6,076 nt of DNA, from NCBI GenBank assembly GCA_948435975.1, contig CAOJHG010000149.1:1-6076 (forward strand), given 5' to 3'. Of the stretch, positions 1-5,037 are shown piece after piece. Each line of letters begins with the position of its first letter. Positions within the stretch are counted from its first letter, which is position 1. The notes beneath the pieces were generated by a model. It did not search any database, was not told the origin of the DNA, and saw only the letters and a program-made list of their open reading frames with translations. The translations under genes were made by a program, and so were the position numbers. The DNA is from an uncultured Oscillibacter sp. (GTDB lineage: Bacteria > Bacillota > Clostridia > Oscillospirales > Oscillospiraceae).

Positions 1-272
1 GGCAGGAGCTCATCCGGGTCCTTTCCTGCCATGCGGCATACCTCTCGCTTTCCCAGGTCCTCGTAACCACCCGGCGCGAGATAGACAGCGCAGCTTTGCA
101 GCGCAAGAACATGGTTGACCATCTCTTCCGCCGTATTTGGCGGGCGGTGCTGCGTCAGGGCGGCGAGGGCCTTGCCCTCCCAGACACTCAGCCTTTCCAG
201 CCTGTTCCACAGCCAGGTCTGCTCTCCCTGCCTTCCGGGGAGGCTTGCCAGGTTCATGTATTCTTCGTTCAT
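1..272 (-). CDS. Possible ArdA-like protein, N-terminal part (3' end beyond left edge)
   Basis: An open frame of 90 codons starts at ATG 272-270 and runs off the left edge without a stop. The protein begins MNEEYMNLASLPGRQGEQ. It continues with a leucine-rich helical stretch (WNRLERLSVWEG), then NTAEEMVNHVLALQSCAVY at about residues 46-64 and YEDLGK. This order (leucine-rich helix, a stretch ending in a Cys or Tyr motif, then a conserved LG) resembles the first half of the ArdA-like unit in the neighbouring 272-1462 protein (LNALAKRLAEL, then NCCHVV, then LGRF). The start is supported by a GGAG at 281-284, 8 bases upstream, and by a TGATG overlap with the stop of the preceding gene, which suggests coupled translation. 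The family call is weak because the more diagnostic second half is outside the window. That a coding gene is present is much more certain. No function is established. Confidence 0.68.
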   Translation of the reverse strand, partial: MNEEYMNLASLPGRQGEQTWLWNRLERLSVWEGKALAALTQHRPPNTAEEMVNHVLALQSCAVYLAPGGYEDLGKREVCRMAGKDPDELL

Positions 273-1462
273 CAGCTCATCTCCATTCCGCCCTGTCCGG
301 GCTGGTCGTTCATGTCCTGAAAGGGCTGCCCATCCTTCCGGCTGATGGCGCCGTAGGCAGTGAGCGCCCCGTTGGAGGCTTCCAGAAGTCCTGCGCCAAG
401 CTGCCAGAGATTGATATGGGGAAGGATTCTCTCGAGAAGGTCCCCTCTGATATTCTTGGCCAGAAATGCCGCCGCCACATTTTCTTCCGTGTGGAGCGTG
501 GGGTCAAACTTGTATTCCTCCAGCGGCCCGGCCAGGCGCAATGCCTCTGTAACTTCCGCGCAGTCAGCCGCTTTTAAAAGCGCCTTGTACTTCGGGAGAC
601 AGCCCGCCTCATCCATCGTCCGCAGGGCTTTCGCCCACTCGATGACCTGGGGGATGTTTTCCTCCAGGAAGATGTCTTTGTTCAGGGAGGGTACGGGGCA
701 GTCCAGGATGGCGGCCATAACGCCCTTCCAATCCGGCTTTCCCAGCTTGGCCAGTGCGTCCCGCAGTTCCTCGACAGAGGCGGGAAGCTGAACCGGGACC
801 GGCTCCGGACAGGAGTCAGGCGCGCCGGTATTCGGGAAACGGGCGATGTTGAGAAGGATCGTGTAGGGCGGCTTGCGGGGCTGGAAGTCCATGGCCGCAC
901 TGACATGGTGGAGTTCCGAACGCCGCTCCACGTAACCGAAGCCGGTATATGCACCGCCTTCCGCCTCCCGGTGGGTTTTCCCGATCCGCTCGAAGTCCAG
1001 CAGCTCAAACGCGTCGTCTGGAATGGAAGCCACCTCTGGGACAAAACCGTTCTCCGCGAGAAATCTGCCGAGATCAGTATCCGTCATAGCGTCTTCCACT
1101 ACGTGGCAGCAATTGCCGCTGTGGGCGTAGTCGATCAGGAGAGGGATGGGGATCGTTTTTTCTCCCTTCTGGAGGTCCATGCAGACCAGGCCCTCGAAGG
1201 CGGCCATGCCCTGGGCGTCCAACTCCGCGAGACGCTTGGCTAAGGCGTTGAGCTGGAGGAGGCCCGGCTCCTGCAGCTTCCTGTCCAGGTAGTTGTATTC
1301 CTCGGCCGCGTGGATTTCCAGGCAGATTTGGCTTGAGCTTGTCGGCTGGAGCTGTTCCATCAGATCGAGGAGCTCATAGTCCGTGGCCGGCAGAGCCAGG
1401 TCCGCCTCCCGGCAGTCTCCGTCGGTGCTGTTGAAAGCACGGACGCGGAATATCTTATCCAA
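272..1462 (-). CDS. ArdA-like two-unit protein, 396 aa (putative anti-restriction)
   Basis: A complete 396-residue protein starting with TTG (1462-1460). An in-frame TGA three codons upstream leaves TTG as the first usable start, and an excellent ribosome binding site lies 8 bases before it. Residues 25-60 (LPATDYELLDLME) and 68-180 resemble the ArdA family: QLNALAKRLAEL, then NCCHVV at 117-122, LGRF, and the terminal motif AFELLDFERIG followed by GGAYTGFGYV at about 151-178. A second unit at about 199-385 ends in a similar way (ILPHINLWQLGAGLL, then NGALTAYGAI), which suggests an internal duplication. Classical ArdA, about 165 residues, mimics DNA and inhibits type I restriction enzymes. This protein is more than twice that length. 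It is acidic by my count (about 64 Asp/Glu against 36 Lys/Arg), which fits DNA mimicry but does not prove it. It overlaps the previous gene by 8 bases and the next gene by 1, so it belongs to the operon. Confidence 0.8.
   Translation of the reverse strand: MDKIFRVRAFNSTDGDCREADLALPATDYELLDLMEQLQPTSSSQICLEIHAAEEYNYLDRKLQEPGLLQLNALAKRLAELDAQGMAAFEGLVCMDLQKGEKTIPIPLLIDYAHSGNCCHVVEDAMTDTDLGRFLAENGFVPEVASIPDDAFELLDFERIGKTHREAEGGAYTGFGYVERRSELHHVSAAMDFQPRKPPYTILLNIARFPNTGAPDSCPEPVPVQLPASVEELRDALAKLGKPDWKGVMAAILDCPVPSLNKDIFLEENIPQVIEWAKALRTMDEAGCLPKYKALLKAADCAEVTEALRLAGPLEEYKFDPTLHTEENVAAAFLAKNIRGDLLERILPHINLWQLGAGLLEASNGALTAYGAISRKDGQPFQDMNDQPGQGGMEMS
281..284 (-). promoter_or_regulatory. Ribosome binding site for the gene starting at 272
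   Basis: GGAG on the minus strand, 8 bases before ATG 272-270. It lies inside the last codons (GGMEMS) of the upstream ArdA-like gene. It supports the ATG at 272 over the internal ATG five codons later. Confidence 0.5.
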
Positions 1463-2135
1463 GCGTCATGCCCCCTTCCTGCCGCGGCGGTTGGATGAGA
1501 TGTCCGTGTATATGTTCGATCAGCCCGTATCCGGTCAGCTCGCCGCCGCATTGTTTAATCAAGGCTTCTCCATATTTCTGGAGATCCACATAGGGAAGGA
1601 TCGTCTCCGCTGACGGTTCGCACAGGAGCGTGGAAAGCTCTTCTTTCGCCAGTTCCGCCGGAGAGGTAAACTGTGGGGAGAAGATATAATCGGACAAATG
1701 GATCGCCAGAAATCTGGCGCGGAGAATATCCTGACAGTTAGAAGCCTCCAGCAGGGCTTTATACGTAACAAGGGCTTTATTGTTTATCCCTGACAGCATT
1801 TCGGCGAAGTCATTGATGGACTGGATGTCCCTCGCCTCCGAGACAGCCTTTGCCAGGCTGGGAGCTTTGCAGTCCAGGCAGGTCCAGGACAGGTCCAGCC
1901 AGTCCGGTTCGTCCAAAGTTTTGAGGACCGCGTCCAGTTCCTGTTCGCTGGCGGGCAGCTTGAGCTGGACAGAGCCGTACCCATCGGATACCTCCAGCAA
2001 CATCGTATAGTCCGGCGCCTTCGGCGTCAGGTCCAGGGTTTTGGCGGTTTCCGCCAGCGGGGAATCCTGCGCCACATAGCCGCCGGGATGGTCCATGGTC
2101 CGCTCGACGAACACGCCTTTCTCAGATATACACAT
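1455..2135 (-). CDS. N-terminally truncated ArdA-like protein (226 aa if started at 2135)
   Basis: The frame from ATG 2135-2133 to TAA 1457-1455 encodes 226 residues. It covers the end of an ArdA-like first unit (GVFVER, then GGYV) and a complete second unit. The second unit contains YTMLLEV, LPASEQELDAVL, LDCKAPSLAKAV, TYKALLEASNC, and a terminal ILPYVDLQKYGEAL followed by GGELTGYGLI. These match the second half of the 272-1462 protein block by block. The frame stays open and homologous upstream of the ATG to about 2297, so this ATG is internal to a once longer gene. Only a weak GGAC precedes it, and no good ribosome binding site is visible. If it is translated at all, reinitiation after the DUF4314 stop, 31 bases upstream, is the likely route. 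The C-terminal GGMTLG region carries the ribosome binding site of the next gene. I treat it as a remnant that may still be expressed. Confidence 0.62.
   Translation of the reverse strand: MCISEKGVFVERTMDHPGGYVAQDSPLAETAKTLDLTPKAPDYTMLLEVSDGYGSVQLKLPASEQELDAVLKTLDEPDWLDLSWTCLDCKAPSLAKAVSEARDIQSINDFAEMLSGINNKALVTYKALLEASNCQDILRARFLAIHLSDYIFSPQFTSPAELAKEELSTLLCEPSAETILPYVDLQKYGEALIKQCGGELTGYGLIEHIHGHLIQPPRQEGGMTLG
1471..1480 (-). promoter_or_regulatory. Ribosome binding site that decides the TTG start at 1462
   Basis: AGGAAGGGGG on the minus strand ends 8 bases before TTG 1462-1460. Nearby ATG 1469-1467 belongs to the frame of the upstream gene and would give only four codons before TAA. The purine block and the in-frame TGA at 1468-1466 together favour TTG as the true start of the 396-residue protein. 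Confidence 0.6.
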
Positions 2136-2297
2136 ACGACGTCCAATCTGCTCGAAGTCCAGTATCTCAAAGATATCTTTCGGCAGCTGGTCGACGCCGG
2201 GAATGCTCTTGGTTCCCGCGCGTATTCTGCCCAGCTGGGATTCGTTCAGCGCATCGAGGAGAATGTGACAGCATCCGGTGCCGTAGGCAGTACCCGC
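2136..2297 (-). pseudogene. Decapitated 5' remnant of the ArdA-like gene
   Basis: In the same frame as the 1455-2135 coding region, codons from 2297 down to 2136 read [20 protein letters not shown], and further on [16 protein letters not shown]. They align with NCCHVVEDAMTDTDLGRF and PDDAFELLDFERIGKT at residues 117-164 of the 396-residue paralogue. A stop codon (TGA 2300-2298) lies just upstream and no start codon is available in this stretch. By comparison with the paralogue, about 110 N-terminal residues are missing. The stretch also encodes, in another frame, the abnormal tail of the DUF4314 protein. This is strong direct evidence of a gene that lost its 5' end. Confidence 0.75.
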
Positions 2298-3078
2298 TCA
2301 CGCCACGCTGAATACAGATGAGGGCCCCGTCGCTGGGTCGTGTGGACCAGCAGTAGTCCGGGAGTTTTTGAGAGAACTCAGGATCGAAGCGGTCCTGTTC
2401 CGTCATGAGGCTCCAGTCATCGCTGTTCCAGAGGTGGACATACAGTTCAGCGCCATCCTCCAGCTTGATTTCATGCTGTTCGAAACCCTCACCCCAGCCG
2501 TCCGACATCTGCCCGCCCAAAAACTGCAGGAGTGTTTCGGTTTCCATGGGAGTCAGCGCCTCCGACAGATGGCACTCCGCCACCGCCCAGAGCTGTCCTT
2601 CCCGATCCTCCGCGGTGAACACGGCGGAGCGGACCTTTCGCGCTATGGCATCATCTTTGTCATACCAATGCATGACGCCCCGCTCCGCCTCCTCCGGCAT
2701 CCGCTCTTTCATCAGTGCGGCCAGAATATGATCCTGATATCCCCGAAGCTCCCGTCCTTTAAGCGGTTGGCTTTCCTCACCTATGTCGCCGTATTCATCA
2801 CGATCAAACAGGTCTGCCGTTATGGGCGCGTACAGTTTCAGTGTCTGGAGCTGCGGAGGCAGGAGGTCGAAGTCGTCCGCTCCCACCTCCAGGCCAAGAT
2901 TCCGGCCATCATCCCACTGGACGTGGAACATGCCGGTGTCGTCGATGCGCTCCAACGTCCCCATGCTCCCCGGCTTTATCGGGCAGAGATCGTTTTTCAT
3001 TTCCCGGAGCTTGATTCGGCTGCCTTCCGGGAACTGCCGGCGCAGAAAATCCAGCCAGCCGTTCGGTATCTGGTTCAT
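2167..3078 (-). CDS. DUF4314 domain protein with out-of-frame C-terminus
   Basis: A 303-residue protein that starts with ATG 3078-3076, immediately after the TAA of the DUF4240 gene, with GGGAGG 7 bases upstream. Residues about 15-72 match DUF4314, a small beta-rich domain of unknown function: [37 protein letters not shown] second conserved region follows at about 79-262: [11 protein letters not shown], the acidic [45 protein letters not shown] and [12 protein letters not shown] recall this architecture from genes in Clostridia mobile elements, where the protein continues further after the RG.SGY motif. Here the last 40 residues (264-303) are rich in Arg, Pro and His, unlike the acidic rest. 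The same DNA encodes ArdA-like sequence in another frame. The C-terminus is therefore probably lost, and whether the protein still works is unknown. Confidence 0.8.
   Translation of the reverse strand: MNQIPNGWLDFLRRQFPEGSRIKLREMKNDLCPIKPGSMGTLERIDDTGMFHVQWDDGRNLGLEVGADDFDLLPPQLQTLKLYAPITADLFDRDEYGDIGEESQPLKGRELRGYQDHILAALMKERMPEEAERGVMHWYDKDDAIARKVRSAVFTAEDREGQLWAVAECHLSEALTPMETETLLQFLGGQMSDGWGEGFEQHEIKLEDGAELYVHLWNSDDWSLMTEQDRFDPEFSQKLPDYCWSTRPSDGALICIQRGVSGYCLRHRMLSHSPRCAERIPAGQNTRGNQEHSRRRPAAERYL
2286..2292 (-). other. Inferred deletion junction between DUF4314 and ArdA-like genes
   Basis: Reading leftward, DUF4314-type sequence is recognisable up to Tyr263 (codon 2292-2290, RGVSGY). ArdA-like sequence in a different frame is recognisable from the Ala codon at 2288-2286 (AYGTGCCH). 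The switch therefore falls within a few bases. The simplest reading is a deletion that fused two neighbouring genes out of frame. By comparison with the paralogue, about 330 bases of the ArdA-like gene are gone, plus an unknown length of the DUF4314 3' end and any spacer. Confidence 0.65.
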
Positions 3079-3762
3079 TTACATTCCTCCCATTTTCATA
3101 TGAGTCTGCGGCGGAGTCCACTTCGGCAGACCGCCCTCCCGTGCCTCCTGAATGGCCTTGCTGCTCTGGAGCCATATCGTGCGGTTGGATCTCAGCATGG
3201 ACTCAATCGTCCCCGGCGCCAGATACTTCTCACAGAGGCGGGGGAAGCGGCCGGCAATCTCATCCCATTCATAAGGGTATTGGATTCCCGTACCGTAGAC
3301 GACGTCCTGCCGCAGTTCTTCCAGCAGAATGCCATATTCGGCGGCATCTGTGTTTTCATAGGCGTACTGGCCGGTCATAGCCTCCAGCGCTTCATTTCCA
3401 ACATAGGTCAGTTCCTCGAACTGACAGCCGCCGTAGGCTTCCACATCCGCCAGGGAATCCGGGTCCGCCAGCGCCGCAAAATAGACCTCTTTCCCCTGCG
3501 CGATGAGCCATGCCCGGAAATCGATGAAGCCGTCATCCGAGCATCCATTTTCACACATGAGTCTTGCGGCAGACCACAAGCCGTATTGATTTGCAAGCTC
3601 CTGATATCCATGCAGGATGTCGTGGAAGTCCTGTGCGTACTGAGGTCCGAGGGCGGTCAGATGGTTCGTCAGCCATTGGATGGAAGCGTCCATATCCTGG
3701 CCGTGCTCCTTTTTTGCCCCGGAAATCAGGTCCCAGAAGGTGCCCTGGTCCATTTCTCTCAC
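3079..3762 (-). CDS. DUF4240 domain protein
   Basis: A DUF4240 protein of unknown function, with the domain over about the first 130 residues. The start MDQGTFWDLISGAKKEHG is typical. The hallmark core is LWSAARLMCENGCSDDGFID followed directly by FRAWLIAQGKEVY, then ALADPDSLADVE. The C-terminal 95 residues (EYGILLEELRQD, WDEIAGRFPRLCEKYL) are less conserved to my eye. Two starts compete. GTG 3762-3760 overlaps the upstream stop as GTGA and has GGGAGG 9 bases upstream, giving 227 residues (VREMDQG). ATG 3753-3751 gives 224 residues but places that site 18 bases away. I chose GTG, and the products differ by three residues. The stop TAA at 3081-3079 directly abuts the DUF4314 ATG. The domain assignment is confident, but the role is unknown and nothing nearby defines it. 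Confidence 0.87.
   Translation of the reverse strand: MREMDQGTFWDLISGAKKEHGQDMDASIQWLTNHLTALGPQYAQDFHDILHGYQELANQYGLWSAARLMCENGCSDDGFIDFRAWLIAQGKEVYFAALADPDSLADVEAYGGCQFEELTYVGNEALEAMTGQYAYENTDAAEYGILLEELRQDVVYGTGIQYPYEWDEIAGRFPRLCEKYLAPGTIESMLRSNRTIWLQSSKAIQEAREGGLPKWTPPQTHMKMGGM
3086..3091 (-). promoter_or_regulatory. Ribosome binding site for the DUF4314 gene
   Basis: GGGAGG on the minus strand, 7 bases before ATG 3078-3076. It overlaps the last codons (MGGM, stop) of the DUF4240 gene, so the end of one coding region doubles as the initiation signal of the next. Confidence 0.6.
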
Positions 3763-4154
3763 AGCTCCATACCTCCCATTTTTATTTCCGTCTCCTCTTG
3801 ATTGGGTGGAGGCCCAGCCTGCCACTCCGCCTGGAGCTGCTCGGAGAGGTCCTCGCACTCTTTGATCCACCGGCCCATATCACCGCAGTCCGCCATCTCC
3901 TGGGCATAGAGCTCCAGTCCGTCAAGAATATCCCGCCTGGCCTGGTCATTCATCATAGGCGCGCGGCCCGAGGCTTTGGCGGAGGATACCGCAAGGTCAA
4001 AGGCGCCGCCATACCGCTCCTCCGTCTCCTGGAAGCCCTTTGGTATATCAGCATCGGAAAGGTCCCAAAATTCCGCCATTTCGATGCAGAGCCGTCGGAG
4101 CTGGGGGATCTGCTCTTCCTGGTTCCGCGCCGCAAGCTGGGCGGCGTATCCCAT
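3759..4154 (-). CDS. Uncharacterised acidic protein, 131 aa
   Basis: I do not recognise this family. The 131-residue protein starts at ATG 4154-4152, which shares its first base with the TGA of the preceding gene (TGATG). No purine-rich ribosome binding site precedes it, so it probably depends on termination-reinitiation by ribosomes leaving that gene. The protein looks mostly helical: IPQLRRLCIEMAEFWDLSD at about 16-34, then ARRDILDGLELYAQEMAD at about 72-89, and WIKECEDLSEQLQAEW at about 95-110. It is acidic (about 27 Asp/Glu against 12 Lys/Arg by my count). There is no signal peptide or membrane segment. The tail IKMGGMEL encodes the ribosome binding site of the DUF4240 gene, and the stop overlaps the proposed GTG start of that gene. 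The frame is open further upstream to 4373, but that part is antisense-like filler overlapping the neighbouring gene. Confidence 0.72.
   Translation of the reverse strand: MGYAAQLAARNQEEQIPQLRRLCIEMAEFWDLSDADIPKGFQETEERYGGAFDLAVSSAKASGRAPMMNDQARRDILDGLELYAQEMADCGDMGRWIKECEDLSEQLQAEWQAGPPPNQEETEIKMGGMEL
3772..3777 (-). promoter_or_regulatory. Ribosome binding site deciding the DUF4240 start
   Basis: GGGAGG on the minus strand, inside the KMGGMEL tail of the upstream gene. It is 9 bases before GTG 3762 and 18 bases before ATG 3753, so it favours the GTG start, which overlaps the upstream stop by four bases. Confidence 0.5.
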
Positions 4155-4513
4155 CAGGCCGATGATGCAGTGGTGAAGATGTGTACGGCTGTAAAGGCTT
4201 CTGAGACGGCTTGCGTGATGCACAAACTTCCGAGGGAGAGGTCGATCTTCAGGAAATTCGCAATTTTTTCCTTGAAGGCTACCTGCAGCTTCCTCTTTTC
4301 GTCCTGATATGCTTCCCATTCCTCCTCCGTGCTGTAAGTGTTCCGGTGGTTTATCACCTGCGACTTCCACCACTCATTCAGCGTGAAGGGGTTCAGGCGC
4401 AGGACGAAGACCCGCACCGTGTAGGGATCTCCCCCGTGTCCGGGGTCGTCGTTAACGTATTCCCCCGAAGAGATTAGCTGGAGCATGAAGCTGTCCTTGA
4501 AAAAATCATCCAT
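4154..4513 (-). CDS. Uncharacterised small protein, 119 aa
   Basis: I do not recognise this family. ATG 4513-4511 has AAAGGA 6 bases upstream (4520-4525) and gives 119 residues beginning MDDFFKDSFMLQLISSGEYV. Visible features are an acidic and glycine-rich loop (NDDPGHGGDPY, about 21-31) and a beta-like stretch (TVRVFVLRLNPF, 32-43). A tryptophan-containing helix follows (LNEWWKSQVINH), then a charged helix from about 61 to 88 (STEEEWEAYQDEKRKLQVAF and on). The protein is soluble, with no signal or membrane segment. It ends in TGATG shared with the next gene, so the pair is probably co-translated, and the two products may act together. An in-frame GTG at 4570 would add 19 residues, but it lacks a comparable ribosome binding site. 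Confidence 0.72.
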   Translation of the reverse strand: MDDFFKDSFMLQLISSGEYVNDDPGHGGDPYTVRVFVLRLNPFTLNEWWKSQVINHRNTYSTEEEWEAYQDEKRKLQVAFKEKIANFLKIDLSLGSLCITQAVSEAFTAVHIFTTASSA

Positions 4514-4519
4514 TCCGTG

Positions 4520-4525
4520 TCCTTT
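4520..4525 (-). promoter_or_regulatory. Ribosome binding site for the gene starting at 4513
   Basis: AAAGGA on the minus strand, 6 bases before ATG 4513-4511. It supports this start over the in-frame GTG at 4570. Confidence 0.5.
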
Positions 4526-4570
4526 CCGGCCTGTCGGCCTGTATGTGATTTGGGTCCGCAGCCAACACAC

Positions 4571-4603
4571 ATACCACAGAATTTGACGGAAGTCTAGTGG
4601 TAT
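4571..4603 (-). repeat. Inverted repeat, possible RNA hairpin in the operon gap
   Basis: ATACCAC at 4571-4577 and GTGGTAT at 4597-4603 are perfect 7-base inverted arms separated by 19 bases. In the transcript they could form a hairpin between the LPD28-like gene and the next gene. No run of U follows, so it is not a standard terminator. It could be a processing or stability element, or chance. Confidence 0.35.
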
Positions 4604-4631
4604 CCTGAACTTTTTAAGCCATTCCCATGAC

Positions 4632-5024
4632 TCAGCCGCAAGAGACCGGCTCCAGCGCCTCGACCGGCTCCTCTGCGGCCTGGAACGCCTTCTCAGGAGG
4701 CCGGGGGCAGGGGATACCCTCCTCGGCGCAGAAGTCCGACAGAGTGGCTGGAACGCTGGTCAGCCAGAAATTGTCCGGAACCAGCTTGCCTTGGGTACGG
4801 CCCCGCATCAGCGGCACGCTCGAGAGGATAGTCCCGGCGAAGTTCTGCCCTGCCCGGTCTACCAGCTCACGGGGCCGTTCCGGGTTTGCGGTAGTTCCGC
4901 AGAGGTCGTAGCAGTACCAGCCTTCAGGGACCTCCTTGCGGGGAACGGTCTGCGTCGTGTACAGGACCGACTGGCCGAACAGCCACACGTTTTGCATCTG
5001 GTCTTCATAAATGTCGATGCTCAT
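4632..5024 (-). CDS. LPD28-like domain protein, 130 aa
   Basis: A 130-residue protein starting at ATG 5024-5022, with AAGGAG 7 bases upstream. It has the pattern I associate with LPD28, a large polyvalent protein-associated domain common in Clostridia mobile elements. The matching parts are YEDQMQNVWLFGQSVLYT at about 6-23, VPEGWYCYDLCG at 32-43, a run with Pro-Arg then NFAGTILSSVPL at 61-72, and LSDFCAEEGIPCP at about 95-107. The family name is recalled, not computed, and DUF-type alternatives are possible. The last 20 residues (EKAFQAAEEPVEALEPVSCG) look like a disordered acidic tail. No catalytic residues or membrane segments are apparent. The start lies 12 bases after the stop of the upstream ArdA-like gene, so the two are probably co-transcribed. 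In known elements this domain often appears as a stand-alone small protein of unknown role. Confidence 0.75.
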   Translation of the reverse strand: MSIDIYEDQMQNVWLFGQSVLYTTQTVPRKEVPEGWYCYDLCGTTANPERPRELVDRAGQNFAGTILSSVPLMRGRTQGKLVPDNFWLTSVPATLSDFCAEEGIPCPRPPEKAFQAAEEPVEALEPVSCG

Positions 5025-5031
5025 GGTCTTG

Positions 5032-5037
5032 CTCCTT
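5032..5037 (-). promoter_or_regulatory. Ribosome binding site for the LPD28-like gene
   Basis: AAGGAG on the minus strand, 7 bases before ATG 5024-5022. It begins within the TGA stop (5039-5037) of the upstream ArdA-like gene, a compact arrangement that suggests coupling. Confidence 0.6.

Larger units (their letters stand above)
4514..4631 (-). other. 118-base gap, frame open without an ATG
   Basis: This is the only sizeable gap between genes in the window. In the frame of the downstream 4154-4513 gene it has no stop and would read SWEWLKKFRIPLDFRQILWY, then VCWLRTQITYRPTGRKGHG, up to the Met at 4513. The only candidate start is GTG 4570. The text looks protein-like (basic, with aromatic and hydrophobic residues), but I cannot assign it. 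It may be chance, or the leftover of a gene that lost its start. No convincing -35/-10 pair on the minus strand was seen. Confidence 0.4.

Noticed and set aside
2368..3801. Long plus-strand open frame of 477 codons
   Set aside because: It lies opposite the DUF4314 and DUF4240 genes, both of which have recognisable domains and good ribosome binding sites. Its translation matches no family I know and is rich in Arg, His and Pro, as expected of an antisense shadow in GC-rich DNA.
3763..3870. Longer DUF4240 gene starting at GTG 3870
   Set aside because: The extra 36 residues overlap the upstream gene, have shadow-like composition, and precede the typical DUF4240 start. The ribosome binding site lies at 3772-3777.
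4155..4373. Longer form of the 131-residue protein starting at 4373
   Set aside because: The extension overlaps the 4154-4513 gene in another frame and reads as low-quality His- and Arg-rich text. ATG 4154 in the TGATG overlap is the natural start.
3759..4513. Single gene broken by a frameshift instead of two genes
   Set aside because: Both products have plausible ends, and the TGATG overlap is an ordinary coupling arrangement. No shared family was seen that would span both.
4571..4603. Inverted repeat as a rho-independent terminator
   Set aside because: The stem is only 7 bases with a 19-base loop and no following U run on the minus strand.
4583..4611. TTGACG on the plus strand as a promoter -35 box
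   Set aside because: There is no plus-strand gene to serve and no good -10 hexamer at 16-18 bases.
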